Assembly: GCF_002999335.1 (NCBI RefSeq)
Contig: NW_020312150.1
Location: 1 to 64,000 of the forward strand
Direction of reading: 5' to 3'
Length of the DNA stretch: 64,000 nucleotides
Origin: Cyclospora cayetanensis
Taxonomy: Eukaryota > Apicomplexa > Conoidasida > Eucoccidiorida > Eimeriidae
The translations under genes and the position numbers were made by a program. Below are positions 1-11,000 of this stretch, piece by piece. Numbering within the stretch: position 1 is the stretch's first letter; every line of letters starts with the position of its first letter. The notes beneath the pieces were generated by a model. The model ran no database searches, was not told the DNA's origin, and worked only from the letters and a program-made list of their open reading frames with translations.

Positions 1-1656
1 TGGGTGGGGCTTAGCTGCATCGAAGCCTGCGATGCTGTATACTGTAGCCCATCATCAAAAGCCGCTGTAGGGAAGCAATGAAATGCAGACTCACTACACG
101 TTCAATAGAAGGTTTGTGAATGTTTTCACATGATCCTGCCTTTATCTACCCTCTCCCCTCAGGATCCCAGATATGAGGGTAGAAGGATGTGCTCTCGCCG
201 AGCATTTTGAGGATTGCTACGTAGTTGCACATAGCATTTAGAGCACAGGTACATCTCTATATCTGGATGAATCCAGCTACCGTGGTTTGAAAAAAGGGGT
301 ATTGTAAAGACGTTCAAATCAGTAGAATATATTCGTTTTGAGCTTATAATATTTAGTTGTCACAAGTTGTTCAAGTGTAGCTTGTCCAGCGGTAATATGT
401 ACTGAATGCTTCTTGCCCTTAGTCGTTCCAGGCAAGCGTACGTTTGCTCTACCCTTCCTCTCATGTTGAGAACTCTGCGGCTCGAGGATACACAAAGAAG
501 GTACCAATAATCTTAGGAGCCTCAATAGCTTTCTACTAAGGTGTGTATTAACTCTGGAGATTAGCGTAGCCCTACGGCGACCTTCGGTGGAACAGCCACA
601 GCACAAGTAGCGTGGTGTACACCCCTTCCAGTTGACAAGAAGGGAGAGAAACAGGTATTTTTTGAAGCTCCACGCGCATCCCTTTAGAGTTTGTTTTTGT
701 TATATGATTGTGTGTCTTCCCGGAGAGTTTAGGAGGGGCGTTCTAATGGCGGTGCTCTAGTATCTACAAATGACGTTCACCTAAGCCATGAACCACTGAC
801 TTGCGATATGTAAAACAGCGATCCTTAGAAAACTTCAGCGATTATACATATGCTTGGGGTTCTGAGCCTGGTGTATACTTGAGTTTTGATAAAGTCACCA
901 GATCAGTCGCCTTAAGACACTCCTCAAACCGGATCACCGCACCCTCACGTGGAGCAGTGGTAAAGGCACCCCGCATGAAGAAGGCTTAAAAAAAGAGCAC
1001 TATCTTAGCGCGAATCATCATCGAGTTGTTTTTGAATAGAACTTGTGCTCTAAAGGATGCTAATATAAAGACTGGGGCAAACCTTGCACACACACTCTGT
1101 CCATAGGCCGCACCGCTAGCTAACGCAATGTAGCGTATCTGAGGTCCATCACTGACACGGGTAAGCAGGGGGGGAATGTGTAGCACAAAAAGCAAAAAAA
1201 GATGTTCAAGATATGTTTATGCTGCGTGACCCTCCTTAAGAAGAACGTATCTCAGAGCCGGCGGACCGGGTGCTGGTCTAGTGCTCCCTGGAGCAGGAGT
1301 ACATCGAAGCAGGTTGCTGCTGCTTTCCGGGTGACAGAAAGAAAAACAGAAAAGGAAAAATAGTAAGGGTGCAAATGACAAGTTGAATGAACAAAATATT
1401 AGTATAAGCAAGTAGGAAGGAACAACAAACCGTGCGGGGAGGAGAGGAGCGCGCGGATGGGTGTTGCAGCGCAGCAGCAGGAGCAGAAGGTCCGCTGCTG
1501 CTGCCGCATATTTGGACTCTCGAATTGTTCCTTTCTAGTTGATTATTTGGCATCTATTCAAAGTCAACGTGTTGCATCTTTTCTGTGTCTGTTTCTCCTC
1601 CTCTTGGCTTCTCTCACCGCGTAGTAGCAGCGCCAGCGGTAGCGTAAGCAGCGAAG
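1..1656. other. Non-coding flank, no gene recognised
   Basis: The stretch carries only short open frames on both strands, none with a recognisable motif. Trinucleotide repeats are absent until about 1440, where CAG/GCA runs begin just before the first gene. The part next to 1657 should hold the promoter and 5-prime UTR of that gene. A tRNA-like A-box at about 950 has no B-box behind it. Confidence 0.5.
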
Positions 1657-2506
1657 ATGGGTTGCATTGCTAGCAAACAGGGCAACACTCCAGCAGAGAG
1701 GCAGCCCACTGCTTCAGGTACCCAACTCTAGACTGGAAACCATTTTGTTTCTTTCCCTGAGTTCTTTGTAGCACCTTTTCCTGTATCCACTTCCGCGGCC
1801 GACGGTGCTCCGCCCCGCAGCAGCTGCGGCAGCTGTTGCAGCTGCAGCTGGTGCAGCGGCTCCTGGCGTTCCTTCACGTTACCTAGTCAGACTTCAGTGA
1901 CATATCTTTCTGAGTTCAATGCGTGCGGGTGCTACTGCCACTGCTTTTGATCCTCCCGCGGCTTCAATGACAGATAGCTCTGATGTGTTCCCCATGAACG
2001 CAACAATGACGGCAGTTGGCTTCCACTGTGGCCTTTCACTCCAGAGACTTTGGTGGATTATTCGTGTATCTGATGTGTTGGCCCTACGTGCCACAGCGAT
2101 AACTACGTGTGGTGTTGACACTTAGCAGCTCGTTTGTGTGTGCATGTGTGCCATTGCTGCAGCAGCGGCACCCCCAGCTGCCTCACAGCCTGCAGCAACT
2201 CCCGTACCAGCCGCAGCTCCAGCAGCGACCCCCGCTCCAGCTGAGGCTGCTCCGCCTGCCGCGGCGGGAGAGGCCCCTGCCGCAACCCAGGAACCTGCAC
2301 CAGCAAGTACGCCAGAAGGCAACCCAATAGCCCCCAAGACGGATGACAGGAAGCAGCTCAGCGTTGAGCTCACCGGCCCCCCCCCTCTGAAATCCCCCCC
2401 GCCACCTCCCCAGCCCAAACAGTCCCTCCCTGGCGGTGAACCTGCAGAACCAGCACAAGGACCAGTCGACGGAGCACCTGCAGACAAGCCCGCTGAACAA
2501 CCATGA
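1657..2506 (+). CDS. Small Pro/Ala-rich protein with MGCIASK acylation leader
   Basis: Function is not known. The proposed exons are 1657-1717, 1821-1877 and 2163-2506, giving about 153 residues. Exon 1 starts with MGCIASK: Gly2 for N-myristoylation, Cys3 next to it for palmitoylation and a Ser/Lys context, so membrane anchoring is likely, as for many alveolate pellicle or inner-membrane-complex proteins. Exon 1 ends in phase 1 before GTACCC. Both downstream acceptors (cgcag at 1816-1820, ctgcag at 2157-2162) continue in the matching phase and open into Ala-rich then Pro/Ala-rich sequence. The C-terminal third carries a proline run (about 2391-2410) and ends at TGA 2504-2506. There is no folded domain, transmembrane segment or Cys pattern apart from the leader. 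The middle exon may be optional, because exon 1 also joins exon 3 directly in phase. The start is favoured for the acylation motif and the lack of any alternative ATG leader. Confidence 0.6.
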
Positions 2507-3957
2507 GGGTGTGGAGAGCTATAGAAGGTCCTCCCCTGCGGAGGTCCTCGCACACGCAATTATGTACGGATGGTGCTGGGAAGCTGTAACCCATCTGCAG
2601 TGCGACAGACAAAGTTCGCTTGGTTGTGTTGGAGCAAGGCACGCGTTGCTGTTGCCGAAGTCCCTTGCAGCATCATGCAGCACGTGTGCCACCAATGACC
2701 CAACAATGTGTGCATGCAGCTCAAGAGCCCCTCGCACTCCTGCGTGCGTGCTTGCGGAACTAAATGATTTGTTGCAGCTTCAGCAGCTATGTTCAGCCTG
2801 AACTGTTTTGCCACATCCGCGCATATGCTGTGCTGCAAATTTGGGTTAAACATATGTAGGCGAGGTGGCACTTTGCTCACTTGTGCTGTTTTGTTTCACT
2901 TGGTAGCGTTCTACATGCAGCAGCAGTGGCAGCAGTTGTTGTCACAGCAGCAACTGCTGCTCTGGCAGACTCCTGCAGCTCCTCGGAGGCTTCCGTGTCA
3001 TCACTCCGCAGACCCGTAAGCTTTGTTGCTCACAAAACACTGATGTTGAAACGGCAAAACTACTAACCGTTTGAATTCATGCTGAGGGAAGAAGCAGTGT
3101 CTCATCGTTCGTATCACTGCGACCTGGAAGAAGATGGGGATTCTCAGGGCGAGAGCCGTGCCACGTGCAAAATATTTGGTGGCACGCCGAACGTAGAGTT
3201 TATATGTTTATGTATATGTATATACGGTAGGCAGCAGACAATCTACATAGGTCAGAGGCACGTACAAGAATGGTAGACAGCAATTGTTACAGTAATAGGA
3301 TAAGTAGGAAGGGGGAGGTTAGTTGGCATGAGCGGAGAGGGGTCGGGTCTGCGCCAGTGAGGCCGCGTGCGCGGACCTGTGGGTGTACGTGCCCTGGAAG
3401 CTGACAATAGCCGGCAGTTATATGTTCTGCAAAGTTGATGATATCAAAAGAGAAGATACAGAGATGGAGAGAGGCGGAGAGACACATGGGGAACAGGCAG
3501 CGGGACTGCACACAGTTGCAGCTTGCGTAGCGGTTGGTTTGTTGCTGCACGCGTCTCCCTGCCATCTTACAGCCCTTTCTCGGCTGTTGCTGCTGACTCC
3601 TCGGCGGCCGTACATGCTGCTGTAGGTGCACGTGTAAACTCGGGTCAGCGCTTGGACGCCGTCGCTGCTACTGCGACTGCCGTGCCGAGTCAGAGCAGAG
3701 CCTCTCGAGCTGCTGTGGCCTGTAGAAGGCTTAGGGCAAGGAGCGCAAGGTCGCAGTCGCTTTGGATGGCAGTAACAAGATGCGCTGCAGTATGTACATA
3801 GCACCTCCCGCACATCGAGGTAAATGGTACACACACTACAAATGAGGCGGAAGCAACGACAGCTGCAGTGAATGACCATGGCAACCAAGGAAGCTCCGAC
3901 TACAAGAATGCCGCCTTCCGGGCAGTGTGAGGAGTACAGACACTGGGGTAGACACGA
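2507..3957. other. Intergenic, 3-prime sides of two convergent genes
   Basis: It lies between the stop of the acylated protein (+) and the stop of the riboflavin kinase gene (-). Open frames here are shadows of CAG-type repeats without motifs. A TA-rich patch with repeated tatatgt units lies at about 3199-3225. It probably contains both 3-prime UTRs. Confidence 0.5.
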
Positions 3958-6728
3958 CTAGGCGACATGAATGAGGACGGCTTTAGTCAGCTCAGGAAGG
4001 GGAAAGAAAGGGGCGCGCAGACAGAAGGAAACTCGCCCACTGCAGTGGCCTGCATGCGCGCCTGGAAAGGTGTGGCGGAGTTAAAGCTGAAGGGGAAATT
4101 TAAAGGCAAGGGGAGGAAAAGACAGGCAAGACACAGATGCACGAGGCACGGAAGATTGAAAAACAGGCAGCAGCATCACGAAGGAAGTCGAAGGAGAGGA
4201 AGCAGGCAGAAACACTAGTGTCTTACAGAAGGATGCAAATGCGGCCTCAGAACGAATAAAGCCGCAGATGGCGAGACGCAAGGCTCGGCCTCTGAGGTCG
4301 CCAAACCCGGTGGTCAACAAATGGGGCTCCTAAGGGACAGCGCCAAGACCACGCCGCAAGACACCACACTAGCTCGTAATCTAAGAGAATAAGGTCTAAA
4401 ATGAGGCTGCTGCAACCCTCGCATGCACATTTACACAAGCACTCTTGTGAAGCACTCCCACCAGCGGACCCTGGAGCCCTGAGGCTCGCCGAGGCTCAGC
4501 AGCAGCCCCTTGAAAGGCCTCAGGGAACTCACGATAGTGACATTCTGGTTGGCAAAGTGCGGATTGAACCCAAATGAAAGAACTGCCTTCCAGGGACCCC
4601 CTGGCTTCGGAGGCTCCCCTACGCCGGGATGCTCGTTCTCGTCTAAAACGGCTGCCCATCCGAAGTATATGCCTGCATGCGGGCCGGCAAAAAGATTCTG
4701 GACCGGGCAGCATGAAGCAAGGAGACGAGGCACGATGATCGACGCACATGTTAATACCGCGCCCAGCGCAGCAGCCAACAGCTCCTCAACCCTGGGAGCA
4801 ACTAAGCAACATCAGGCGCATGAAGAAAAGCATGCAAAAAGAGTGCCCCACAAGCTTGAGTACAATTCAGAACCGCAGAAGGCTGACGCACCTGGCACGA
4901 GGGGCAAATCGACTGCCGCGCCATACGCGTTTTCCGCCTCTTCTTGCTGCTGCAGCAAGAGATTTGCCGTGGGGATACCCAACAAGGAACTGCCCCTCCC
5001 GAAACCCCGCACCACTCGTCCCTGCAAAACGAGCGGCTCCTGCAGGAAAAAACAGCTTCCCCAGCCGCAGCGTAGCAGCCAACGCCAGTACTGTGCTTCT
5101 GCCGCGGCTCTTGCCGCTGCTGCGTTGTTGTTGCTGCCGCTGCTGCTCTCAAGGAGGCCTGCGGCCCGGCATGGAATGACGCGTTCCCCATACATCGTTG
5201 GCGCTTCGTCTTCCTCGTTGCCAGCCTCGTGCTGCTGCTGTAGTAGCCCGTGCATTCTGCGAAGCGCGGGGATGTCCATACACTCGAAGCTTTTGAGCAA
5301 CTTGACTTGCGAGAGCTCGTGCGGCTGACGCTGTGGTTGCTGGAACGACACTGCCTGCTGCTCGGCTGCTGCATCCGCAGTCAATGGCGCGAAATTCGTG
5401 TATCCTGCGGCAAAGGTCAGTGACAAGAACAAAATCAGTTGCAAGAGCGATGCAAGGGGAAGGCCAGGAGCACCAAGAGTAGGGTCACCCTCCGCTGCAC
5501 GAGGGGAGCGGTCGAGAGTTATTATCCTACCTGCTGCAGCAGCAAGCCTTGCGAATGGCTCGGTGGAAGCAGCGACCACCACCGTAATTTGCTGCTGCTG
5601 TTGCTGCTGTTGCCACGGCATCAATTGTTCAGATGCGCAGTAGCCGCAACAGCTTCTGCCGCTCTGACCACAGAGACCCTCTGCTGCTGCCGTAGACATT
5701 TCAAAAGCGTCATCGGCGGCAGCAGCAGCAATGCGGCTGACTGCGGCTGCGAAGTCTGCCGCATTGCTGCTATGCATATGCAGCAGATGGCAGGGTCGCA
5801 GCATCGATGCGGCAGCAGCAGCAGCTACTGCCTCTGCTGCTTCTGGACTACTACTACTACCTCCCGTTCCTGCTGTATGCGTCACTCTATCCAAAAATAA
5901 CTGCAGAGGCAAAAGTTGCTGCACCAGTTTGCCGTTGCTCGTGCAGCAAACTACAGTTATGGCGGGCTCTCTGCAGCAGCGGCGCAACTGCCGCAAGGCA
6001 CCCACATGAGGTCGAACGCAGGTAAGCAGCCGCTGGAAGAGCACTTTGAAGCCGTGGATAACTGCTGCTGCTGCTGCTGCAGCTTCTGATGAGGCTGGTG
6101 CCGATACTCTGTGATGCTCCTTTGAAGCCGTGTCGGGACGGAAATGCCTGCAACAGCTTGAGCTGCTGTTGCCGCTGCAGCCAGAGGTGGCCTGCCTGCT
6201 ACAGCACGTACTTGTGGCGCTGCCCATTGAGGCAGCACCTGCATCCTCAGCATTAGCGGAGCTCCAGCAACAGCAGATGCTCACGGCTGTTTTATTTGAA
6301 GCAACAGCTGCTGTCGGTGCCTTGGGTGCTGCACGCCCTCGGTCAGCAGGGGCCCTCAGGATAGTCGCGTTTCCCTGCAGAGACTGCACCAACTGAGCTA
6401 CCCGTGCACTATAAGTTGCTACCGCAGTCGATGCTCTGTCCTTCTCCATGCGCTGTTCTTCTTGCTGCAGCAGATCTAGAGAGCATTTCGCCACTGCCGC
6501 CTCAATGGGCACCCCTGGCAGCAGGAGGCCTTCAGTTGCAGCAGCAGGCAGTTGCTGCCGCAGAAGGCCTTGAAGCACACATCTGGCCAGGCTTACAAAA
6601 TCCAGCAACAGGGCGTCCCCTTCCAGGAGCAGCAGAATCCGGAGGGGCTTCCTGCTGCTACCCGAGCTGTTGTTGTTGCTGCTGCAGAAAGCTGCGGATG
6701 CAACGGGCATTTGCCAATGTTGAGTCAT
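3958..6728 (-). CDS. Riboflavin kinase with N-terminal degenerate HAD-like domain
   Basis: Riboflavin kinase converts riboflavin plus ATP to FMN. Proposed exons on the minus strand are 6728-4892, 4672-4533, 4329-4227 and 4061-3958; phases agree at every junction. The kinase domain is split over exons 1-3. Exon 1 has G-x-V-x3-G-x-G-R-G followed by LGIPTAN (about 4950-5030; PTAN binds ATP-Mg). Exon 2 has GIYFGWA and VLSFGFNP. Exon 3 opens with EPHLL, whose Glu is the usual catalytic residue, then GDLRGRALRLAICGFIRSE. The roughly 480 residues before it contain HAD-like pieces (RILLLLEGDALLLDF near the start, a CTSNGK segment, VVVAAS-x9-AAAGRIITL) separated by Gln/Ala/Ser tracts, but the nucleophile Asp pair and the acidic motif IV are missing. 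Plants have a HAD phosphatase-riboflavin kinase fusion, so the order is known, but here only the kinase looks active. Exon 4 and the true start are less certain. Confidence 0.82.
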
Positions 6729-8055
6729 TATTTTTGCAGGGACAGCGCATCCTCAGCAGGAAAGCATAGAAGCTGCAGCGGTATGCAAGTTCACGAGTAT
6801 TATGCACGGCATCGCTTCTGCTACTTCCGTGGAGCCGCAGCTGCCTGCCGTCTTGCCATCGCCCGCAGGGGCACCAACACTACGCCTTCTCACCACTTCC
6901 CCAAAAAAAACAGCACCGAATTGCCTGGAAATGCCTGAATTTCGCATATACCCACAACGGAACAGCACGGCTTCTAGCAGAGGCTCGGGGCCCCGTGGCG
7001 TAAGGCCCCCTCTAGACAAAAACCCGCTTGACCAAACCCTTCTTGTAGACACCCTCAGTCTGGGGAGAAATATACACATCTGTGTGAATTTACCGAATAA
7101 AGTTAAAAATATATTTAAATCGTAATCCTACTCACATCAGTGCACTCTCTCTCAGCTTCCAATGAGGCCAGCCCCCCTGTCCTTCAATCAGAAAGTCGTC
7201 GGTGACACCCAGGCACGCTTTGCGAGCAAAGTGCGTAGCCACGACGCTGGATCGCGTGAACTGCCCTGCTCTCTGACTATTTCTCTCACTTTCTCAACGG
7301 CGCCACAGTCCGTCCTTGTTTCGTCCTACAAACCCCGCCTTTTAACGTACTTAAACACCCTTCAAAAGCGCCGGCCCGGTAATTCCACCGCCACGTATAT
7401 ACTCATGAGCAGCAGCCGAGAAAGAAACAGGGCAATAACGTCATTAACGCCCTGGAGTACCATAAAGGGCACACCCCTGCAGCTGTGTGTCCTATAAGGC
7501 TAATCGTATGCACACACTATATCCATGTAAATGAATGTTCGTTCGTGTTGTTACGGTTGGCAGAACAGATACCATGGGAGGAAACGTGCTTAACTCTATG
7601 GGCCTACAGTCGCGCCGTCTGTTTTTCGTAGCGATGCATCTCACTGTCGGTTTTGTCTAGTGCTGCAATACGAGGAAAGCCCTTCACGCTCTGCTCATTT
7701 CGCCCGCTCACTTTCCACCCTTCTATCATACGGTATTACTTTTCAATGACCATCAGAATCGAAATAGTGGTTTGAAAGAACTCCCGGTGCCACTAGATGG
7801 ATATAAATAGTACACTGGGAGGTCTATTACCATCCCTGTCTGTGTCATGTACTTAAGCTGCTGCATTGTTTGCAGCCGCTGCCTGCCCAGCCCAGCCTGT
7901 GCTGCCATACATGAAACCGCAGCTCTTAAGAGGATTCTGCTGCTCAATCGCTGTATGTTTTCCCGTTCCGTAAGTAAGCGTCCATGATGCTGTTTCTACT
8001 GCGACATCCGGCTGCCGGTGGTGCCGAGATGCCGAGCTGCCCAGGGTAGGCTGCG
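6729..8055. other. Intergenic, no gene recognised
   Basis: It lies upstream of the riboflavin kinase start and downstream of the protein kinase stop, both on the minus strand. No open frame shows a motif. A further 5-prime exon of the riboflavin kinase gene could lie in the first few hundred bases but is not demonstrable. Confidence 0.45.
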
Positions 8056-11000
8056 TCAATGATGAACAGTTTGACGGGTTGGAGCTGTCGGTAGTTTTGT
8101 TAGTGGTGCATCGCTGCTGCTGCCGCCCCAAAGGCCGCCGGCCTTCGAGCCCAGCACTCTGCCGATGCGACTCCCCATGCGTAAGGCGTTGAGTGCACTG
8201 CGAACGTTTTGCATCCCGCTACTGCTGTTGTTGTTACTGCTGCTGCTGCTGCTGCTGCCGTTGTTGCTCCTGGACAGAAGCGCCTTCAGATTACCTGTGG
8301 TTCGGGGGACTCCCCTTTCTGGGAGAGGCTTTCCCAAGGGTGGTGCTGCCGTCATGGGTCCAGCGGGGTTGTTGCAGGATTTGCCGCTGTTGTTGCTGCT
8401 GCCGGTGGCAGCTTGCTGCCGCGTTCTGCTGCCGCTGCTGAAGCTGCTGCTGCCACTTGCTGCCGTGCTGGCAGCGGAGAGTGCGGGACTCCTGAGGCCC
8501 TGCAGAGACAGTGAGCCCAAAGACAAAAACCCCGCTGCGTTTGAGCAGCCAAGCGGGGTGTATGGCAGTGAGGCTGCTGTTACGTCTGCTGCACTTGAAG
8601 TGGCTGAGACCAGTGGTGTTGCCGTCTCTCTTGGCCCTGGAGGACCATAAAGGTCGCTGAGTGCGGTCCTGGGGATGAGAGACGGCGGAGGGATTCCTGC
8701 AAGAGTTGGCAAGCCATTAAGTGCAGAGATTGTTTGCTGTCGTTGTTGCTGCATCTGCAGCAGCAGCTGTTGTTGCCGCTCGCCGTCACTGTCTCCGTAG
8801 AGGGTGCAGCCTGCGGACGCGTCAGTACTCCTCTCGTCCTCTGAGGATGTGCAGCAGCAAGAACACGGCGGGTGCTTTTGCTGGTGTGCTTCCTTCTTGT
8901 GCGGTGACTGCTGAAGAGGCTTTTTGGGGATGCTAAAGGAAGGACGCCGAGGCTGCTGCTGCTCTCGCTGCTGCTTCTCCTGCTCTGGCTCTTCCTGTTG
9001 AATACTGGACATCTGTGGCTGTTTGTGCTTGGAGTTTCCATCGGTCCACATGTCTGCTGCCACAGGCGCTGCAGCCGCTGCCGTTTTTCTTTGTGCGATT
9101 TGCTGCTGCTGGAACTCGTGCCTCCTGCGTTGCTGCAGCGCCTGTGCCTTTTGCTGGAGGAATCTCGCCAGCGCGAGTTGTTGCTGTCGTTGTTGTTGCT
9201 GCTGCTGCTCGTGCCGCTGGGCATCTTGCTGCATCCTCTTGGCTGGGGCATCAGTTTGGTGCTGGTGAGCAGCTGGCGTTGTTGCTGCGTTATGTTGCTG
9301 CGGCTGCTGGTGTTGCAGCGGCGGCAGCAGGGTGTTTGCGTACACCACAGAGACGGGCCCCTTGGAAAGAAAGGGATGCCGAAGGGCATCCCTAACAGAA
9401 AGTCGCTTGGCAGGATCTGGTCTCAGAAGCTGCAGCACGAAATCAATCGCAACCGGCGACAACCTGCTTCCGTTTTTGTGCTGCAGCAGTTCCCAGAGCT
9501 GCTGCTGATGCTCAGACGCGAGCATAGACCAGAACTCGTCAGAAGGCTGCGCCCTTCGGAATAGTTGCTGCTTCGTGAGACAGTAGTATACCATCCACCC
9601 CAAGCAAAAGCTGTCAACCTTGAATGGATCGTATCTGCAACAAGAGACAGCAAAAGCAGCAAGATCCCAGATATAAATAGTGCCGAAAGGTACCACGAGA
9701 CCGGAAACGATAGCCCACGGCAAGAGCAGCAACCCTGGCAAGAGCAGCAGCAGTAAAGTACTGAGACTCTGCAACAAGGCAAGGCATCGATCTAGAGGGT
9801 AGAGCGGCAGCGACAGGAGCCTCCGAAGCAGTGGCAGCAATTCTAGCATCCGCGTCTGTGGCGGCAGCAGCGTCGAGCATTGAAAAAGCGCAGCCATAGG
9901 AAGCCTACGGCCTGCGCGAGTAAACCTCTGGGGGCCTGAAGCTCTTCCCAAAGAGTTTGTTGGGAGGCAGCATCACTCCGCCTGGGGAGCCATCTTGGAG
10001 CGCCCTCGCGACAATGGCATCGGTGTCTCTTATCGCTGCGGGCTTTAGCGACTCCAAAGGCTCATCTTCCCTCAGTTTCTGCTGCTGTTGCTCTGCAGCA
10101 AGCGACGCCGCTGTAAGAGAGGGCAAGGCCACCACTGCCTGGCCAGGATCCGTGAGGCAAGGGACTATGGCCCCTGTAGCCTCGCAACGGAAAACCAGCA
10201 CGTTTTCCAGGGAGAGATCTGGCGCACATATACACACACATGTACATATATACACACATGTACATATATACACACACGGCCGCAAGCGCCACTCGCAACG
10301 CTGGAAAGGATAAGAGAGTACTACCTAGACACAGCAGCGGTGTTTGGAATTGCGACAGGGAGGGGTGTTGTGGGGCCTGCAGTCATTACCTCTCATTGCA
10401 ACGCCCCTCCGATGGAGGAAGAGCACGGCATCTAACAACTGCCTTGCTATCCACCGAACCTGAGACAACAACCACTCTGGACTCCGAAATTCAAACTTTG
10501 AGTAAGGGGCCTTTAGGCTAGGGGTGGTGACGGGCCTGAGCCACGCTGAATCGCGGTAGTTGTGACTGTCGCACTTCCTCCTGACCTCCCTGTAGCTGCG
10601 TAAGCTGGTTGCTCCTTTGGAAACAGCGGCAAATGCAAAAGGAGAAACCGAGATCAGCAACAGTCGAGCTGAAGTGGTGAACTAACGAACCTCCGCCTCT
10701 TTAAACGCCTCTTTTCTCTTCTTCAGGACTTCGAAAAGATCTTCAAACTCCGCTAAGGGGAACAGCAACAGCAGCAGCTGTTGCTGTAAATCCACATACA
10801 CCCGAGCGGGAGTAACAATGTTAGGATGCCCCTTCAGGCAATCATAAAACGTGAGCTCCGAGAGAAAGTCTTCTTGGAGAGACGGACTGCTCTTGAGGAG
10901 CATTGCCAATGATAGAATCTTCACGGCCACCTTAGTGTTGCTGCTGCTCACGCTCGTGAGGCTGCTGCCGTTGCTACTGTCGGGCTGAGAGTGTACTACA

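Noticed and set aside
940..1000. tRNA-like A-box in gtggagcagtggtaaagg
   Set aside because: No B-box or acceptor stem follows within tRNA length.
3418..3888. Minus-strand Cys/Ser-rich frame of 156 codons
   Set aside because: No motif, no splice support, and composition typical of chance frames here.
4510..5328. Plus-strand frame of 272 codons
   Set aside because: It overlaps three phase-matched exon or intron parts of the riboflavin kinase gene on the other strand and has no motif of its own.
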